A stretch of DNA of 64,000 nucleotides from JAUIAI01 sp963732405 (GCA_963732405.1 CAVSZG010000001.1:558001-622000); one strand, 5' to 3'. Numbered from the stretch's first letter, positions 1-9,257 are shown. The notes: a model not told the origin generated them from the letters alone. Program-made: numbers and translations.

Positions 1-36
1 ATCGACATGTTGGTTCCAGTGGCTTGGCGGTTCCGT

Positions 37-56
37 GACACGGCCTTGTCCGTGTC
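37..56. repeat. Small inverted repeat (7-bp arms) near the window edge
   Basis: GACACGG and CCGTGTC form perfect 7-bp arms around a 6-base loop. No T-run follows, so it may be a weak terminator of a gene left of the window or chance. Nothing else is recognisable before the LysE gene. Confidence 0.3.
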
Positions 57-265
57 GATTGTCCGATGAAACCCGAAAATGCCGGCCCCGTCCACTGGCC
101 ATCATCTGATTTCGGGTGTCGCGCACGAACCCGATTCGTTACGCTCGCGCTTGTCGTCGATTCAAGGCCGGACACTCCCGGTTCACAAATGCCCAATCTG
201 GCAGCACGAAGTTGCAGCAAGCCCTCGATGGTACGGTCCCTCGACATCGACATCAGCCAGCCGTG

Positions 266-919
266 ATGGCGACTGATCCGGCATTGCAGGGGCTCGGGGA
301 TTTTTTCCTCCTGGCCTTGTTGATGGCGGCAACCCCTGGGCCGAACATGGTGTGTCTGCTTGGGTGTACCGCCGCCCTTGGGCCATCAGCCGGGTACGTC
401 ACCCTGGCAGGCATGGCTGCCGCGTTCGGGCTGCATGCATTGGTGGCGGAATGCGGCTTTACCGTGGCGCTGACTGCTGGCAGTCACGGCTTGACCGTTC
501 TACGCTGGGGTGCGGTGCTGTGCCTGTTGTGGCTCTCGTGGCAATCGTTGTCCCAGGGCATGACGCTAGAGAGTCGGAGCCAGGTGCGCGACGGTACCAG
601 AACCGTCTCAGCCGGCAGGTTGTTCGCTACCGGTTTCATGGTCAATGCGCTGAACCCGCTGGTAGTCGTCTTTTTCCTGACCGTGTTGCCACAGTTCGCG
701 GTGCATTCTGGCATTGGTACAGGCTTTGGCAGCGTACTGGCGCTGGGCATTGCCTACGCGGCCGTGAGCGTGAGTTGCAACTTCGCGGTGACCTTGGGCG
801 CGTCGCGGGTTTTCGGATGGATGCGTCGATGCCCCGGACACATCATCTGGATGCGACGGACGTCGGCGTTTGTGCTGGCAGCGTTTGCGATGAAACTGGT
901 CGGTCAAGCGCCTGGCTGA
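266..919 (+). CDS. LysE/RhtB-family amino-acid exporter
   Basis: About 217 residues, the usual size for LysE/RhtB/ArgO exporters, inner-membrane proteins that excrete amino acids or derivatives. The N-terminal half carries the family signature in FFLLALLMAATPGPNMV, followed by several hydrophobic segments. An internal ALNPLVVVFF segment matches the conserved NP in the second half of the fold. The reading frame is open further upstream to 116, but the extension is arginine-rich and unlike the family, so the ATG at 266 is preferred. Substrate cannot be told from sequence. No operon partner: the next gene is on the other strand. Confidence 0.85.
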   Translation: MATDPALQGLGDFFLLALLMAATPGPNMVCLLGCTAALGPSAGYVTLAGMAAAFGLHALVAECGFTVALTAGSHGLTVLRWGAVLCLLWLSWQSLSQGMTLESRSQVRDGTRTVSAGRLFATGFMVNALNPLVVVFFLTVLPQFAVHSGIGTGFGSVLALGIAYAAVSVSCNFAVTLGASRVFGWMRRCPGHIIWMRRTSAFVLAAFAMKLVGQAPG

Positions 920-1099
920 GTCGCCAGCCTCTCGGTTGACGCAATGACCGGGAGGCAGGTAGCTGGCATCGACGTGATCGTCAACCGAGTGCATCTGCTC
1001 AACACGGTTCTTGACATCCCGGGCCGTGGCACGGCGCCTGCCGCCGATCTGCAGCGCTGATCGGCCGCGCGCCGGGTCGCCCGGCCGGAACATCCTTTA

Positions 1100-1339
1100 T
1101 CAGCGATACCATTGCGCAATTGATTCGCTGTTCAATGCCGCAAAACATCTGACGCAGATGCAGGCCTTGCCGATGTCATGGTCCGCCAACCGCGCCAACA
1201 TCTCCGTATCAAAATGGCTCGAGGCACACCAACACGGCGCCTGGGCCACACCAGCGGCCCGCGCTGCCTCGATCGCGCAGCGATTGTCAGCGCCGCACAA
1301 GGGACAACGCAGCGGATCGGCCGTCGGTTCAATCGCCAT
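1100..1339 (-). CDS. Cysteine-rich CWC family protein (copy 1)
   Basis: A 79-residue protein with the pattern CPLCGADNRC near residues 12-21, then PCWC near 35-38, and a final CICxxC, typical of the small cysteine-rich CWC family whose function is unknown; a metal-binding role is plausible from the paired cysteines but not shown. It lies 6 bp beyond the end of the beta-propeller gene, on the same strand, so the two may be co-transcribed. A second copy with the same cysteine pattern lies at 7802-8044. Confidence 0.75.
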   Translation of the reverse strand: MAIEPTADPLRCPLCGADNRCAIEAARAAGVAQAPCWCASSHFDTEMLARLADHDIGKACICVRCFAALNSESIAQWYR

Positions 1340-1345
1340 GGTGCA

Positions 1346-3538
1346 TCAAGGGATGATCAGGGTGCTCTGCGGCGTCGCCGGTGCGCTGATCGGGGCCGAA
1401 CGTACCGCCCCGTCACCGATTGCATACACCGAGTCGCCAACGAATATCGAGCGCTTCGCATCACCCGCCCGCCAGCCTTGCCAGTTCTGCGGATTCGTCA
1501 ACAGGTCATCCATGGCCAGCGTGCCGGTCAGGCTCAGGGCGGTACTGCCCTGACCGGGTCGCACCGAGACCACGCGAACGCCGGCGCTATCGCGAGTGCC
1601 GTAGTACGGCGAACCGTAGCTGCGCACCGGAATGCTCATGGTGCCATCGGCCGACGCCGGATCAGGTGCATACCAGGCGAAGGCGTGAGGATCCCAGATC
1701 GCGTCGGATTCGGTGTAGGCGTCACCGAGCAGCAAAGTTGATTGTTCGATCGGGTTGGCCGGGTCACGCACGTCGAACAGACTGGCCTTGATGCGCACCG
1801 GCCAGCCGCCACCGTCAAAACCGATGCCCAGAATGTGGCCCTCGCCCACCGGATGCAGATAACTGGAAAAGCCGGGAATCTTCAATTCGCCCAACTGCGT
1901 CGGGTGCTGCGGATCGCTCAAATCGAAGACAAAAAACGGATCAACCTGACGGAACGTAACCAGATAGGCGCGATCGCCCATGAAACGGGCCGATTGCAGG
2001 GTTTCGCCCGGTGCGATGGCGGCGGTTCGGCCAAGCACCTGCCAGCCTTCGCCGTTCGCGTCGGGTTGGTAGGTGGCGAGGTAGGTTTCCGAGCGGCCAT
2101 CGGCGAACCGGGACGCCGCCAGGCGCACGACGCCGTCCGCCGACTCGTCAATGGCATAGTCGTTGATCAGCGAGCCTTCGATACGGCCGCTGCCCTGGTA
2201 GCGGAAATGGTCTTCGGCGGCGGTGAAGCGATGCAGATAGGTTTCGACCAGGCCGTTGTTGCGACTGCTCCAGGTCGGTGTCATCAGGATCAGCGATCGG
2301 CCCGACATGTAGAAACCCGACGCGGCGCCCAATGCGGTCTGGTGCGTGATCTGCCGGCTCGTCAGATTCACCGATGCGATGCGCAGCCACGACAACCGGC
2401 TCGGTGCGTCCACGCGCGCATAGGACGCGCATTCGGCATCTGTCGGCATCACGGCAGGCTGTGCAGGAGCGGTGGGATCACCGGTCTGCACGGCGGTTGG
2501 TGCCAGCCAGTCGACCAGGCTTGCAGCCGGAATCAGGCGCGCATTCTCGGCAATCTGGCGGTCGATCGCGGCATTCCAGCTGTTTGAGTCCCGGGTGTTC
2601 GACGGCTCATAGACGGGCCAGCCACGTACGCCGTCGGGCAATTCGAGCGCCGACTCGGTGACCAGATGCAATCGATCGCCGATGCGTCGTGAGCCGATCA
2701 GGCGCCCGTTCAGTCGGATGTCCCACTGTGTGGCCAGTGCCGAGGAATCGGCATCGATCAAGCGGATGCGCACGGACGGCGGTATTGAGGGATAACCGCC
2801 GCACCCGTTCTGGTCGCAGTAGTGAGGCATCGATGCGCTGGCATCGGTCATCACCGGTTCCGCGGCGTAGGGCATGGCGTCGACGCCATAGCGAGAGAGG
2901 GCCAGCACGCGGGCGTCGTCCAGCAGATACAGCCCCTCGGGCTGTTCGAGCCCGACCGGATACCACGAGGATGCGGCAGGGGCCGGCGTCGACCAGCGCG
3001 CCTGGGCACCCAGCGTCATCGCACCATTGGCGCCCAGCTCGATACGGCTCAACACGACACCGTCACTGGACGACTTCAGGGTGAACAGCCGTGTGCCATT
3101 GTTCTTGACCGGATCGGCTTCGTCGACACCCGTGGTGCGTACATTGGTCGTGGAATGCGTCGGGCTCGGTGGCGCGGCGGAATCACCGGCCGCGGCTCCG
3201 GTACCCACAGCGGGTGCTGGCACGACCGGCGTGCCGACTAAGCCTTCCCGACCCTGCCAGCGCAGGGATTCGAGTTGCTCGCGCAGCATCGCTTCGGCCG
3301 TGGTCTCGACGTAGGTTTCCAGGCTGGCACAGGCCGACTCGCCTTCAAAAAACTTGAGCTTGCCGCTGCCACTGTCGAGCGGCGGGAGCGGCGTGGGGCC
3401 CGTGGGGTCATCGTTGCCACCACAGGCAACGAGCAGACCGGCCATGCCGATGGCGACGGCGAGCCGGTACCGTGACCGAGATGACGTGGATCGGCCAATG
3501 CCGTGCGGCAAGGCGGAAATCTGGCGGCGTTTTCGCAT
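1346..3538 (-). CDS. Secreted beta-propeller domain lipoprotein
   Basis: A 730-residue protein with a basic N-terminus, a hydrophobic stretch and a lipobox (LLVAC, Cys near residue 39), so it should be a lipid-anchored envelope protein. The body has the blade-like repeats and the TTNVRTTGVDEADPVKN motif typical of the Beta_propel family found in bacterial and archaeal secreted proteins. Its molecular function is unknown. The start ATG is 29 bp from the first of two palindromic boxes in the divergent promoter shared with the DUF6502 gene, suggesting regulation by that box. The CWC gene follows directly. Confidence 0.75.
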   Translation of the reverse strand: MRKRRQISALPHGIGRSTSSRSRYRLAVAIGMAGLLVACGGNDDPTGPTPLPPLDSGSGKLKFFEGESACASLETYVETTAEAMLREQLESLRWQGREGLVGTPVVPAPAVGTGAAAGDSAAPPSPTHSTTNVRTTGVDEADPVKNNGTRLFTLKSSSDGVVLSRIELGANGAMTLGAQARWSTPAPAASSWYPVGLEQPEGLYLLDDARVLALSRYGVDAMPYAAEPVMTDASASMPHYCDQNGCGGYPSIPPSVRIRLIDADSSALATQWDIRLNGRLIGSRRIGDRLHLVTESALELPDGVRGWPVYEPSNTRDSNSWNAAIDRQIAENARLIPAASLVDWLAPTAVQTGDPTAPAQPAVMPTDAECASYARVDAPSRLSWLRIASVNLTSRQITHQTALGAASGFYMSGRSLILMTPTWSSRNNGLVETYLHRFTAAEDHFRYQGSGRIEGSLINDYAIDESADGVVRLAASRFADGRSETYLATYQPDANGEGWQVLGRTAAIAPGETLQSARFMGDRAYLVTFRQVDPFFVFDLSDPQHPTQLGELKIPGFSSYLHPVGEGHILGIGFDGGGWPVRIKASLFDVRDPANPIEQSTLLLGDAYTESDAIWDPHAFAWYAPDPASADGTMSIPVRSYGSPYYGTRDSAGVRVVSVRPGQGSTALSLTGTLAMDDLLTNPQNWQGWRAGDAKRSIFVGDSVYAIGDGAVRSAPISAPATPQSTLIIP

Positions 3539-3567
3539 GACTTGGCTCGATCAAGAGGTTCGATTAT

Positions 3568-3584
3568 CTGGGATATTATCCCAG
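3568..3584. promoter_or_regulatory. Palindromic operator-like box 1 (GGGAT-N3-ATCCC)
   Basis: CTGGGATATTATCCCAG is a perfect 17-bp palindrome with a single central base. On the minus strand a candidate promoter for the beta-propeller gene, TTGCGG then TAATAT at 17-bp spacing, has its -10 inside the box, so a bound protein should block it. The same core recurs at 3607-3619. Confidence 0.5.
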
Positions 3585-3606
3585 TTTAGGAGAAACCGCA
3601 AGAGTT

Positions 3607-3619
3607 GGGATATAATCCC
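3607..3619. promoter_or_regulatory. Palindromic operator-like box 2 with embedded TATAAT
   Basis: GGGATATAATCCC repeats the GGGAT-N3-ATCCC core of the box at 3570-3582, 37 bp away. It contains TATAAT in the + direction, 8 bases upstream of the DUF6502 start codon at 3625. If this is the -10, the transcript would be leaderless or nearly so. A clear -35 is not visible. Confidence 0.45.
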
Positions 3620-3624
3620 GACTC

Positions 3625-4671
3625 ATGGCTGGCCCGCGCACACGGCGGAAGTCGTCCGCCCAGGCGGGTAGCGACACCGTCACCCGAATAGAATCCGGTC
3701 AGGCCGAGCCTGACGGGAAACCCACGCCCGCCGGCCGACCAGCCAGATCCGTCACCGATTCCGGGCCGGACACCAGCCTGCGCGCCGGACCGGCCCCGTT
3801 GACGTCGGAAGAAGCGATCGACTGGTTCGCCGCCACTCTGGAACCGATCGCTGCCATTGCAATCAGCCGCGGCGTGCGGCTACCAGTCCTGATCGACGGC
3901 CTGAAGCTGGCCCTCGTGCGGGCGGCCGCCGCCGAACCGGGTGGCGGCGGGTCCGATTCGCGGGTGGCCGTCATGACCGGCGTGCATCGGCGCGACCTGC
4001 GCCGGATCCGTCAGACCGGCGCTACGGCACGGGAGAAGCGCACGAGCCTGGCCGGTGAAGTGTTTGCGCGCTGGCAGTCTGACCCTCGATTTCTCACCCG
4101 GCGTGGCGAACCACGCGTGTTGCCACGGCAGGACGACGGCAGCGGGCGGGTCAGCTTTGAAGCGCTGGTGGGCAGCATCAGCCGTGACGTGCACCCACGG
4201 CCCGTGCTGGACGAGCTGGTCCGGCTGGGCATGGTGAGCGTGCAGTCTGATGGCACCAATCGATCAGACAACGCCGGTGGCCGGGTACGCCTGATTCAGT
4301 CCGCTTTTGTACCATCGGCCGATCAGACTGAAATGCTGGCGTTCGCGCGCGACAATCTGGCCGACCATGGCCGGGCGGTGGCCGCAAATCTGACCGGTGG
4401 CGGCCGTCGGTTCCTCGATCAGGCGCTCTACTCCGACGCCTTGTCGGCAGAATCGGCGATGCAATTCAATCGCGAGACACTCGACGCCTGGACTCTGGTC
4501 TTCGACCGGATGATGCCCCGGTTACGAGCACTCTACGAAGCCGATCGTGAATCGGAGCGCGCGCGGGATCATCGTGTACGGTTGGGCATGTACGGACTGG
4601 CCGTGGTCGACCCGGCATCCGCTTTGTCGGATGATTCGATCCAGGCGACCAAACCGGAGCGAACAGATTGA
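3625..4671 (+). CDS. DUF6502-family protein, possible regulator
   Basis: 348 residues. After a low-complexity N-terminus (about 1-55), the sequence has the DUF6502-like order: a helix with LEPIAAIAISRGVRLPVLIDGLKLALV, a VMTGVHRRDLRRIR segment resembling a winged-helix recognition region, and a long helical C-terminus. DUF6502 has no assigned function; the DNA-binding-like segment is inference. It is divergent from the beta-propeller gene with two palindromes between them, and its stop overlaps the TTG that could start the following lipoprotein, an arrangement consistent with an operon. Confidence 0.65.
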   Translation: MAGPRTRRKSSAQAGSDTVTRIESGQAEPDGKPTPAGRPARSVTDSGPDTSLRAGPAPLTSEEAIDWFAATLEPIAAIAISRGVRLPVLIDGLKLALVRAAAAEPGGGGSDSRVAVMTGVHRRDLRRIRQTGATAREKRTSLAGEVFARWQSDPRFLTRRGEPRVLPRQDDGSGRVSFEALVGSISRDVHPRPVLDELVRLGMVSVQSDGTNRSDNAGGRVRLIQSAFVPSADQTEMLAFARDNLADHGRAVAANLTGGGRRFLDQALYSDALSAESAMQFNRETLDAWTLVFDRMMPRLRALYEADRESERARDHRVRLGMYGLAVVDPASALSDDSIQATKPERTD

Positions 4672-4697
4672 GTGAGGCGGGAAATCAGATCGGTTCG

Positions 4698-5084
4698 ATG
4701 GCACGACATCTGTGGATGATCGTCTGGCTGTCTTTGCTGCTCGGTGCCTGTTCGGATCCGGGTAGTGGGGGCACAGGGATACCCGGTACCGCGGCCTCTC
4801 CGGCGCCTGTGGGGGGCAATGATTCGGCCGCGCCGGATGTCGGGGCAAGCTGCAGCACGCCAGGCGCCAACAGCGAGACCTTCACCGGCGTGATTCAGTC
4901 ACTGAATGGCGATTGCCTGGTCGTGGGCGAGCGCTCGATCCGCATCGATACAGCCTTGATACTCAGGCGCTCGGGCGCGTCTGCGAACCGCAGTGACCTT
5001 GTCCCGGGCACCCGGGTCATTGTCGAACCGCTGTCCGACGAGCCTTCGCGCGCCCGCCAGGTGACGATCGACGATCTGACCTGA
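4698..5084 (+). CDS. Small lipoprotein, DUF5666-like
   Basis: About 128 residues beginning with a signal sequence and lipobox (LLLGAC followed by SD). The C-terminal part, FTGVIQSLNGDCLVVGERSIRID through GTRVIVEP, looks like a small OB-type beta barrel of the DUF5666 kind. DUF5666 and DUF6502 genes are often adjacent, which supports both calls. A TTG at 4668 overlaps the stop of the upstream gene and would give 10 more residues; the ATG at 4698 puts the basic residues directly before the hydrophobic segment and is preferred. Confidence 0.65.
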   Translation: MARHLWMIVWLSLLLGACSDPGSGGTGIPGTAASPAPVGGNDSAAPDVGASCSTPGANSETFTGVIQSLNGDCLVVGERSIRIDTALILRRSGASANRSDLVPGTRVIVEPLSDEPSRARQVTIDDLT

Positions 5085-5110
5085 TCAGCGCGCAATCGAT
5101 CACGGCTGCC

Positions 5111-6688
5111 TCAGACGGCTCGACCCGACGTAGCGGCGAGCTTGAATGCCGCAACGGCGGTGACGAGCTGATGCGCATGGGTTTTCAGGCTTTCCGCCGC
5201 GGCGGCGCTTTGTTCCACCAGGGCGGCATTCTGCTGTGTCGCCGAATCCATCTGGCCGACGGCGTGGTCAACTTCGATCACGCCATTGCGCTGGTCGGAA
5301 CTGGCCGCATTGATCGCCGCCATGATGTCGGTCACCCGCTTGATCGACGAGACCACTTCGGTCATCGTGTCACCGGCCCTGTCGACCAACTCGGTACCTT
5401 GTTCGACGCGACCGACACTGGTCTGAATCAGGTTCTTGATCTCCTTGGCGGCCTCGGTACTGCGTCGCGCGAGGCTACGAACCTCCGTGGCCACCACGGC
5501 GAACCCGCGGCCGAGTTCTCCCGCGCGGGCCGCTTCCACCGCAGCATTGAGCGCAAGGATATTGGTCTGAAAGGCGATACCGTCGATCAGGCCAATGATC
5601 TCGGCGATTCGCCTGGACGAATCATTGATGCCTTGCATCGTGTCAACTACCTGCGCCACGACCTCGCCGCCTTTGGTCGCCACCGTGGCTGCGCTGGCCG
5701 CGAACTGATCGGCGAGCGTGGCGTTGTCGGCATTCCGCGCAACATTGGCGCCGAGTATCTGCATGGACGCGGTGGTCAATTGCAGCGCGGCGGCCTGGGC
5801 GCTGGTGCGGCTGGACAGATCATTGCTGCCCTGGGCGATCTGCAGTGACGCGCTGGCCACTGCCTCGGCTGCCATGCGCACGCCGCCAACCGTTGACGCC
5901 AGGTTATGACGCATCTGCTTGATCTGGGCCATCAGGCTGGTGGTGTCACCCGGCGAGAGGCGAATGTCGGCACTCAGATCACCGGACGCTACCGCTTGCA
6001 CGACGGCCGCCACATCACTCGGCTCGGCACCCATGGTGCGCATCAGACTGCGGGTGATCAGCCAGGCGACTACCGACAGACCGATCAGACACAACACCGC
6101 TGTCGTTAGACCTGCCGCGAGCAGGAAGCGGCTCTTGGCGACAGCCGCCTCATAGTCGGTGGCCGCAGACGCCTGGGTGATCGGAATCAGCGCCTGCAAT
6201 GGCTTGATCGCTCCTGTGTGCAGGACCGGCCAGTCATCTTCAAGCGCCGTGGTAATCAGACTGGTGTCCTTTTGGAGATACGCCTTCTCGAACTGCTCGA
6301 GCGTGCCGGCCACGAGACGCCAGTTGTTGCGCAGCCGCTGGAACTGCTCGAGTGCGTCGCCATCGACAAAGACGCGCTCGGCGGTCGGCAGCAGTTCGGC
6401 CCAGATTGATGAAATCTCGGTGCGAACCTCGCGGATATGATTCAGCGCCCCGGGTGTCGGGAGCTGTTCGAGCAACACACCGGCGGCTCGGAACCGCACC
6501 TCCAGAAGGCTGTTCTCGATCCGCTGCATGCGCACCAGCGTGGCCACCTCGTCGCCATACAGTCGGGTCAGCGCGCGTTGATTGACCTGATTCGATCCGA
6601 TCGCCAATGCGGCCAGCACCAGCGTGCCCAGCAATGCGAAGGCTGCCAGCGACACGAGCTGGCCCTTCATCGACATTCTCAAGCGCAT
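5111..6688 (-). CDS. Methyl-accepting chemotaxis protein
   Basis: 525 residues. One membrane segment lies near residues 10-32, a periplasmic four-helix-bundle-type sensor follows, then a second membrane segment near 187-210, a HAMP region, and a cytoplasmic signalling domain with the nearly invariant hairpin tip IDGIAFQTNILALNAAVEAA and AGELGRGFAVVA. It should dimerise and control CheA/CheW. The ligand is unknown. No che genes are in the window, so it is an orphan receptor. Convergent with the upstream lipoprotein gene. Confidence 0.92.
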   Translation of the reverse strand: MRLRMSMKGQLVSLAAFALLGTLVLAALAIGSNQVNQRALTRLYGDEVATLVRMQRIENSLLEVRFRAAGVLLEQLPTPGALNHIREVRTEISSIWAELLPTAERVFVDGDALEQFQRLRNNWRLVAGTLEQFEKAYLQKDTSLITTALEDDWPVLHTGAIKPLQALIPITQASAATDYEAAVAKSRFLLAAGLTTAVLCLIGLSVVAWLITRSLMRTMGAEPSDVAAVVQAVASGDLSADIRLSPGDTTSLMAQIKQMRHNLASTVGGVRMAAEAVASASLQIAQGSNDLSSRTSAQAAALQLTTASMQILGANVARNADNATLADQFAASAATVATKGGEVVAQVVDTMQGINDSSRRIAEIIGLIDGIAFQTNILALNAAVEAARAGELGRGFAVVATEVRSLARRSTEAAKEIKNLIQTSVGRVEQGTELVDRAGDTMTEVVSSIKRVTDIMAAINAASSDQRNGVIEVDHAVGQMDSATQQNAALVEQSAAAAESLKTHAHQLVTAVAAFKLAATSGRAV

Positions 6689-6737
6689 GGTCGATCCGGG
6701 TTTGTTGTTTTTCTTGGGAGGCTCGAGTCAGCAATCA

Positions 6738-7199
6738 CTACTGAGTGGGCAGGCCTTTGCTGGTCCACTCCGGAACACCACCCCGGAACCAGCGAACCTG
6801 GGTGTAACCAGCCCGAGCCGCCACCACCGAGGCCTTGTAGCTCTTCCAGCACTCGCCGGCATTACAGAAGAACACCACGGGGGCCGATTTGTCGGCGGGA
6901 AGCTTGGCCAGATCGAAACGATCCTGCGAGGCATCAAAGTCAGGCGACTTCGCGCTCTTTTCTTTGTAGGGCACGCTCTGCGCACCCTTGATGGTTTTCT
7001 CAGCGTATTCGGCAGCCACCCGGGTGTCGATCACCGGCACGCCCGAATCGAGCAGCTTCTTCACGTCATCCGCGCTGACGACCGTCACGCCATCGAGAGA
7101 GGTCGGTGTTTCCGCGGCTGCGACCGGAAAAGTAGTCGTCAGACCGAGGGTCAATGCCAGTGCCCACTTGATCGTATTTCGTTTGTACTGGTTGCGCAT
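6738..7199 (-). CDS. Periplasmic rhodanese-domain protein
   Basis: 153 residues starting with a cleavable signal peptide ending at AAAE. A single rhodanese domain follows, with VIDTRVAAEYAEKTIKGA and the active-site segment FFCNAGECWKSYKA, then WFRGGVPEWTSKGLP at the end. The first cysteine of CNAGEC is the expected sulfur-carrying residue; the second is typical of the CxxxxCWKSYKA subgroup. The frame is open to 7337, but the ATG at 7199 gives the signal peptide directly. It lies 50 bp from the chemoreceptor on the same strand. Confidence 0.82.
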   Translation of the reverse strand: MRNQYKRNTIKWALALTLGLTTTFPVAAAETPTSLDGVTVVSADDVKKLLDSGVPVIDTRVAAEYAEKTIKGAQSVPYKEKSAKSPDFDASQDRFDLAKLPADKSAPVVFFCNAGECWKSYKASVVAARAGYTQVRWFRGGVPEWTSKGLPTQ

Positions 7200-7565
7200 A
7201 ATCAACGGCCTCGAGAAAAGGTGATGTCTATGGGGAACTGCCGTCATCGGGATTGGTCGGGCAGCCCGCACCGCGGCCAAAGATGGCAAGGTCGGTGGAA
7301 TATCGGGGCAGGCAGCTCGATGAACCGTAGTCTGCAATCGTTTGCACTACTGCCATCGATTCAAATGACGGCAATAGAGGACTCTTATTCGGCCCTGGCC
7401 CGGTCAAACGCTCAAGCAGGCCACCATTGCGAGACGATCTGGCCGGTTTGTTGGTTGTCCTGCGATGTCGACCCGACACCTGGTGCGGTCGACTCTGGCA
7501 CGCCGGCATCGCGCCGGACCTTCGTCGATAGGATTGCGGCACCGGTCGTCGTCGTTACTGTCCGG
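7200..7565. other. Intergenic stretch with no recognised gene
   Basis: 366 bp between the rhodanese start and the small membrane protein stop. Open frames here lack any recognisable domain. The part next to 7199 must hold the rhodanese promoter, but no convincing -35/-10 pair is visible. Confidence 0.4.
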
Positions 7566-7811
7566 TCACGGGTCACGCCGGGTGCGCGAACTCAGCCAGA
7601 GACGGTAAGTCATCAAGGGCAGCAGCAAGAGTGGCACGCCGTGCAGGAGCAGATCAAAGATATCGATCGTGCGCACCAGTGTGCCCTGCGCGAGCATGCG
7701 CAGCTTTTCCACCAGATGAGGCTCAGGAACAATCGGCGCAACGCTCAGCCAGATGGCACCGACGGCGAGCCACTTGAGCGGCAGACGGTCCAGCCAGGAC
7801 ATCAAGCGCAC
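7566..7811 (-). CDS. Small inner-membrane protein, unknown function
   Basis: 81 residues with two hydrophobic segments (about 12-27 and 53-70) separated by EPHLVEKLRMLAQGTL. Proteins of this type are sometimes labelled RND transporter but are far too short to be one. Its start overlaps the last 10 bp of the upstream CWC gene, so the two are very likely one transcript. The function is not known. Confidence 0.65.
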   Translation of the reverse strand: MRLMSWLDRLPLKWLAVGAIWLSVAPIVPEPHLVEKLRMLAQGTLVRTIDIFDLLLHGVPLLLLPLMTYRLWLSSRTRRDP

Positions 7812-8044
7812 TCACTTCCGTCAGTGGTCGAATGGTTGAACGCTGCCAGACAATGGGCGCAAATGCAGGCCTTGCCAACGGTATTGGCCGCCAATTTCGC
7901 CAACAACGCGGGGGCGAAATGGCCCGTTGTGCACCAGCACGGCGGCTGCGCCATGCCAGCCGCCCGCTCTGCCTCCATCGCGCAGCGGTTGTCACCGCCA
8001 CACAAGGGACAGCGCGTCGGATCGGGAATCGGTTCATCTGGCAT
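7802..8044 (-). CDS. Cysteine-rich CWC family protein (copy 2)
   Basis: 80 residues with CPLCGGDNRC, PPCWC and ACICxxC in the same order as the protein at 1100-1339. The two also share TRCPLC/LRCPLC and IGKACIC/VGKACIC stretches, so they are paralogues. It overlaps the downstream small membrane protein gene by 10 bp. Function unknown; clustered cysteines suggest metal binding. Confidence 0.75.
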   Translation of the reverse strand: MPDEPIPDPTRCPLCGGDNRCAMEAERAAGMAQPPCWCTTGHFAPALLAKLAANTVGKACICAHCLAAFNHSTTDGSECA

Positions 8045-8471
8045 GGTGAATGCAAGTGTAAATCAGAGTGATCCGATTCATCGTCCTGGCCGCCGATGGT
8101 GATCCACGCCCGTAACGATGGTCGGTGCCACTGTTCCACCGGGAATCTGTTCGCGACTGGCGACGGCCGGCTGCCGCAACAAACCGCCGGCGCCCCCGAT
8201 ACCTTGCGCCCTTCAACGCGAGGCGTTCACGCCGAGTTATACGCCCCTGCCAGAAAATCCGCGCCGCCACGCCGTCCAGACTCCGGAGAGCAGCAGGGTG
8301 CGAAACCGTTTCATAGTGCTCAGGTCGGCATGTTGTTTGTCGGCACACAATGTGTCTTGAGTCGAAGGCAGAATAGCGAACAGAAATGTGCGTCGACCAT
8401 TACCTGTGAGGTGATGATGACCGGCGGCACGGCCAGGCGATCGCGCGACCCGACCAACTACCGGAACCCTC
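8045..8471. other. Intergenic stretch with no recognised gene
   Basis: 427 bp between the divergent CWC and GST genes. It must hold both promoters. Only short frames without recognisable domains are present. Confidence 0.4.
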
Positions 8472-9257
8472 ATGGCCTACCAACTCTACTACTGGCCTGC
8501 CATTCAGGGCCGCGGTGAATTCATCCGGCTGGCGCTGGAAGATGCTGGTGCACCCTATGTGGATGTGGCTCGTCGTTCGGGCAAGGGTATGGGCATCGCG
8601 GCGATGATGAAGCTGATGGGTGAAGGCGCTTCGGAGAAGGAACTCAAGCGAATCTGCGCTGCCGGACCACTGCCATTTGCGCCACCCATCCTGCGCGATG
8701 GCGATCTGCTCATCGCCCAGACCGCGAATATCCTGCTGCACCTGGGAACAAGACTCGGGCTGGCCCCACGGGCGGTGGCAGCGCGCCTCTGGGTGCACCA
8801 GCTCGACCTGACCATCGCCGATTTCATCGTCGAGGTTCACGACACGCATCACCCGATCGGCAGCAGCCTGTACTACGAGGATCAGCGCCCGGAGGCCAGG
8901 CGGCGCTCGCAGGTTTTTGTCGGGCAGCGCCTGCCCAAGTTTCTGCGCTACTTTGAATCCGTGTTGGCGGGGAATCTGGCGCGTGGCCCCTGGCTCGCTG
9001 GTTCGCGGGCCAGCACGGCAGATCTGTCGTTGTTTCAGGTGGTGGCCGGTCTGCGGTATGCGTTTCCCAACGCCATGACGCAGATTGAACCCGACCATCC
9101 CAGGCTGGTCGCCCTGCATGACGCGGTGGCCAGTCGTCCGCGCATCGCGGCGTATCTGACGTCGACCCGCCGTATTCCATTCAATGATCAGGGCATTTTC
9201 CGCCACTACCCGGCGCTGGACAGTCAGGTCAACGCGGTGGATGATGGCCGCCGTTGA
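8472..9257 (+). CDS. Glutathione S-transferase family protein
   Basis: 261 residues. The N-terminal thioredoxin-like half begins AYQLYYWPAIQGRGEFIRLALEDAG, where the Tyr near the start is the usual GST catalytic or glutathione-binding region, and contains PFAPPILRDGDLLIAQTANILLHL, the cis-proline and glutathione-binding segment. The helical C-terminal half includes WLAGSRASTADLSLFQVVAGL, the conserved GST N-capping box region. It should conjugate or bind glutathione in the cytoplasm; substrate unknown. Confidence 0.85.
   Translation: MAYQLYYWPAIQGRGEFIRLALEDAGAPYVDVARRSGKGMGIAAMMKLMGEGASEKELKRICAAGPLPFAPPILRDGDLLIAQTANILLHLGTRLGLAPRAVAARLWVHQLDLTIADFIVEVHDTHHPIGSSLYYEDQRPEARRRSQVFVGQRLPKFLRYFESVLAGNLARGPWLAGSRASTADLSLFQVVAGLRYAFPNAMTQIEPDHPRLVALHDAVASRPRIAAYLTSTRRIPFNDQGIFRHYPALDSQVNAVDDGRR

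Noticed and set aside
7228..7542. 104-codon frame upstream of the rhodanese gene
   Set aside because: No domain, no ribosome-binding site, and compositional bias of shadow frames.
8237..8473. Small frame opposite the GST promoter region
   Set aside because: No recognisable domain and the best internal start gives only about 25 residues.
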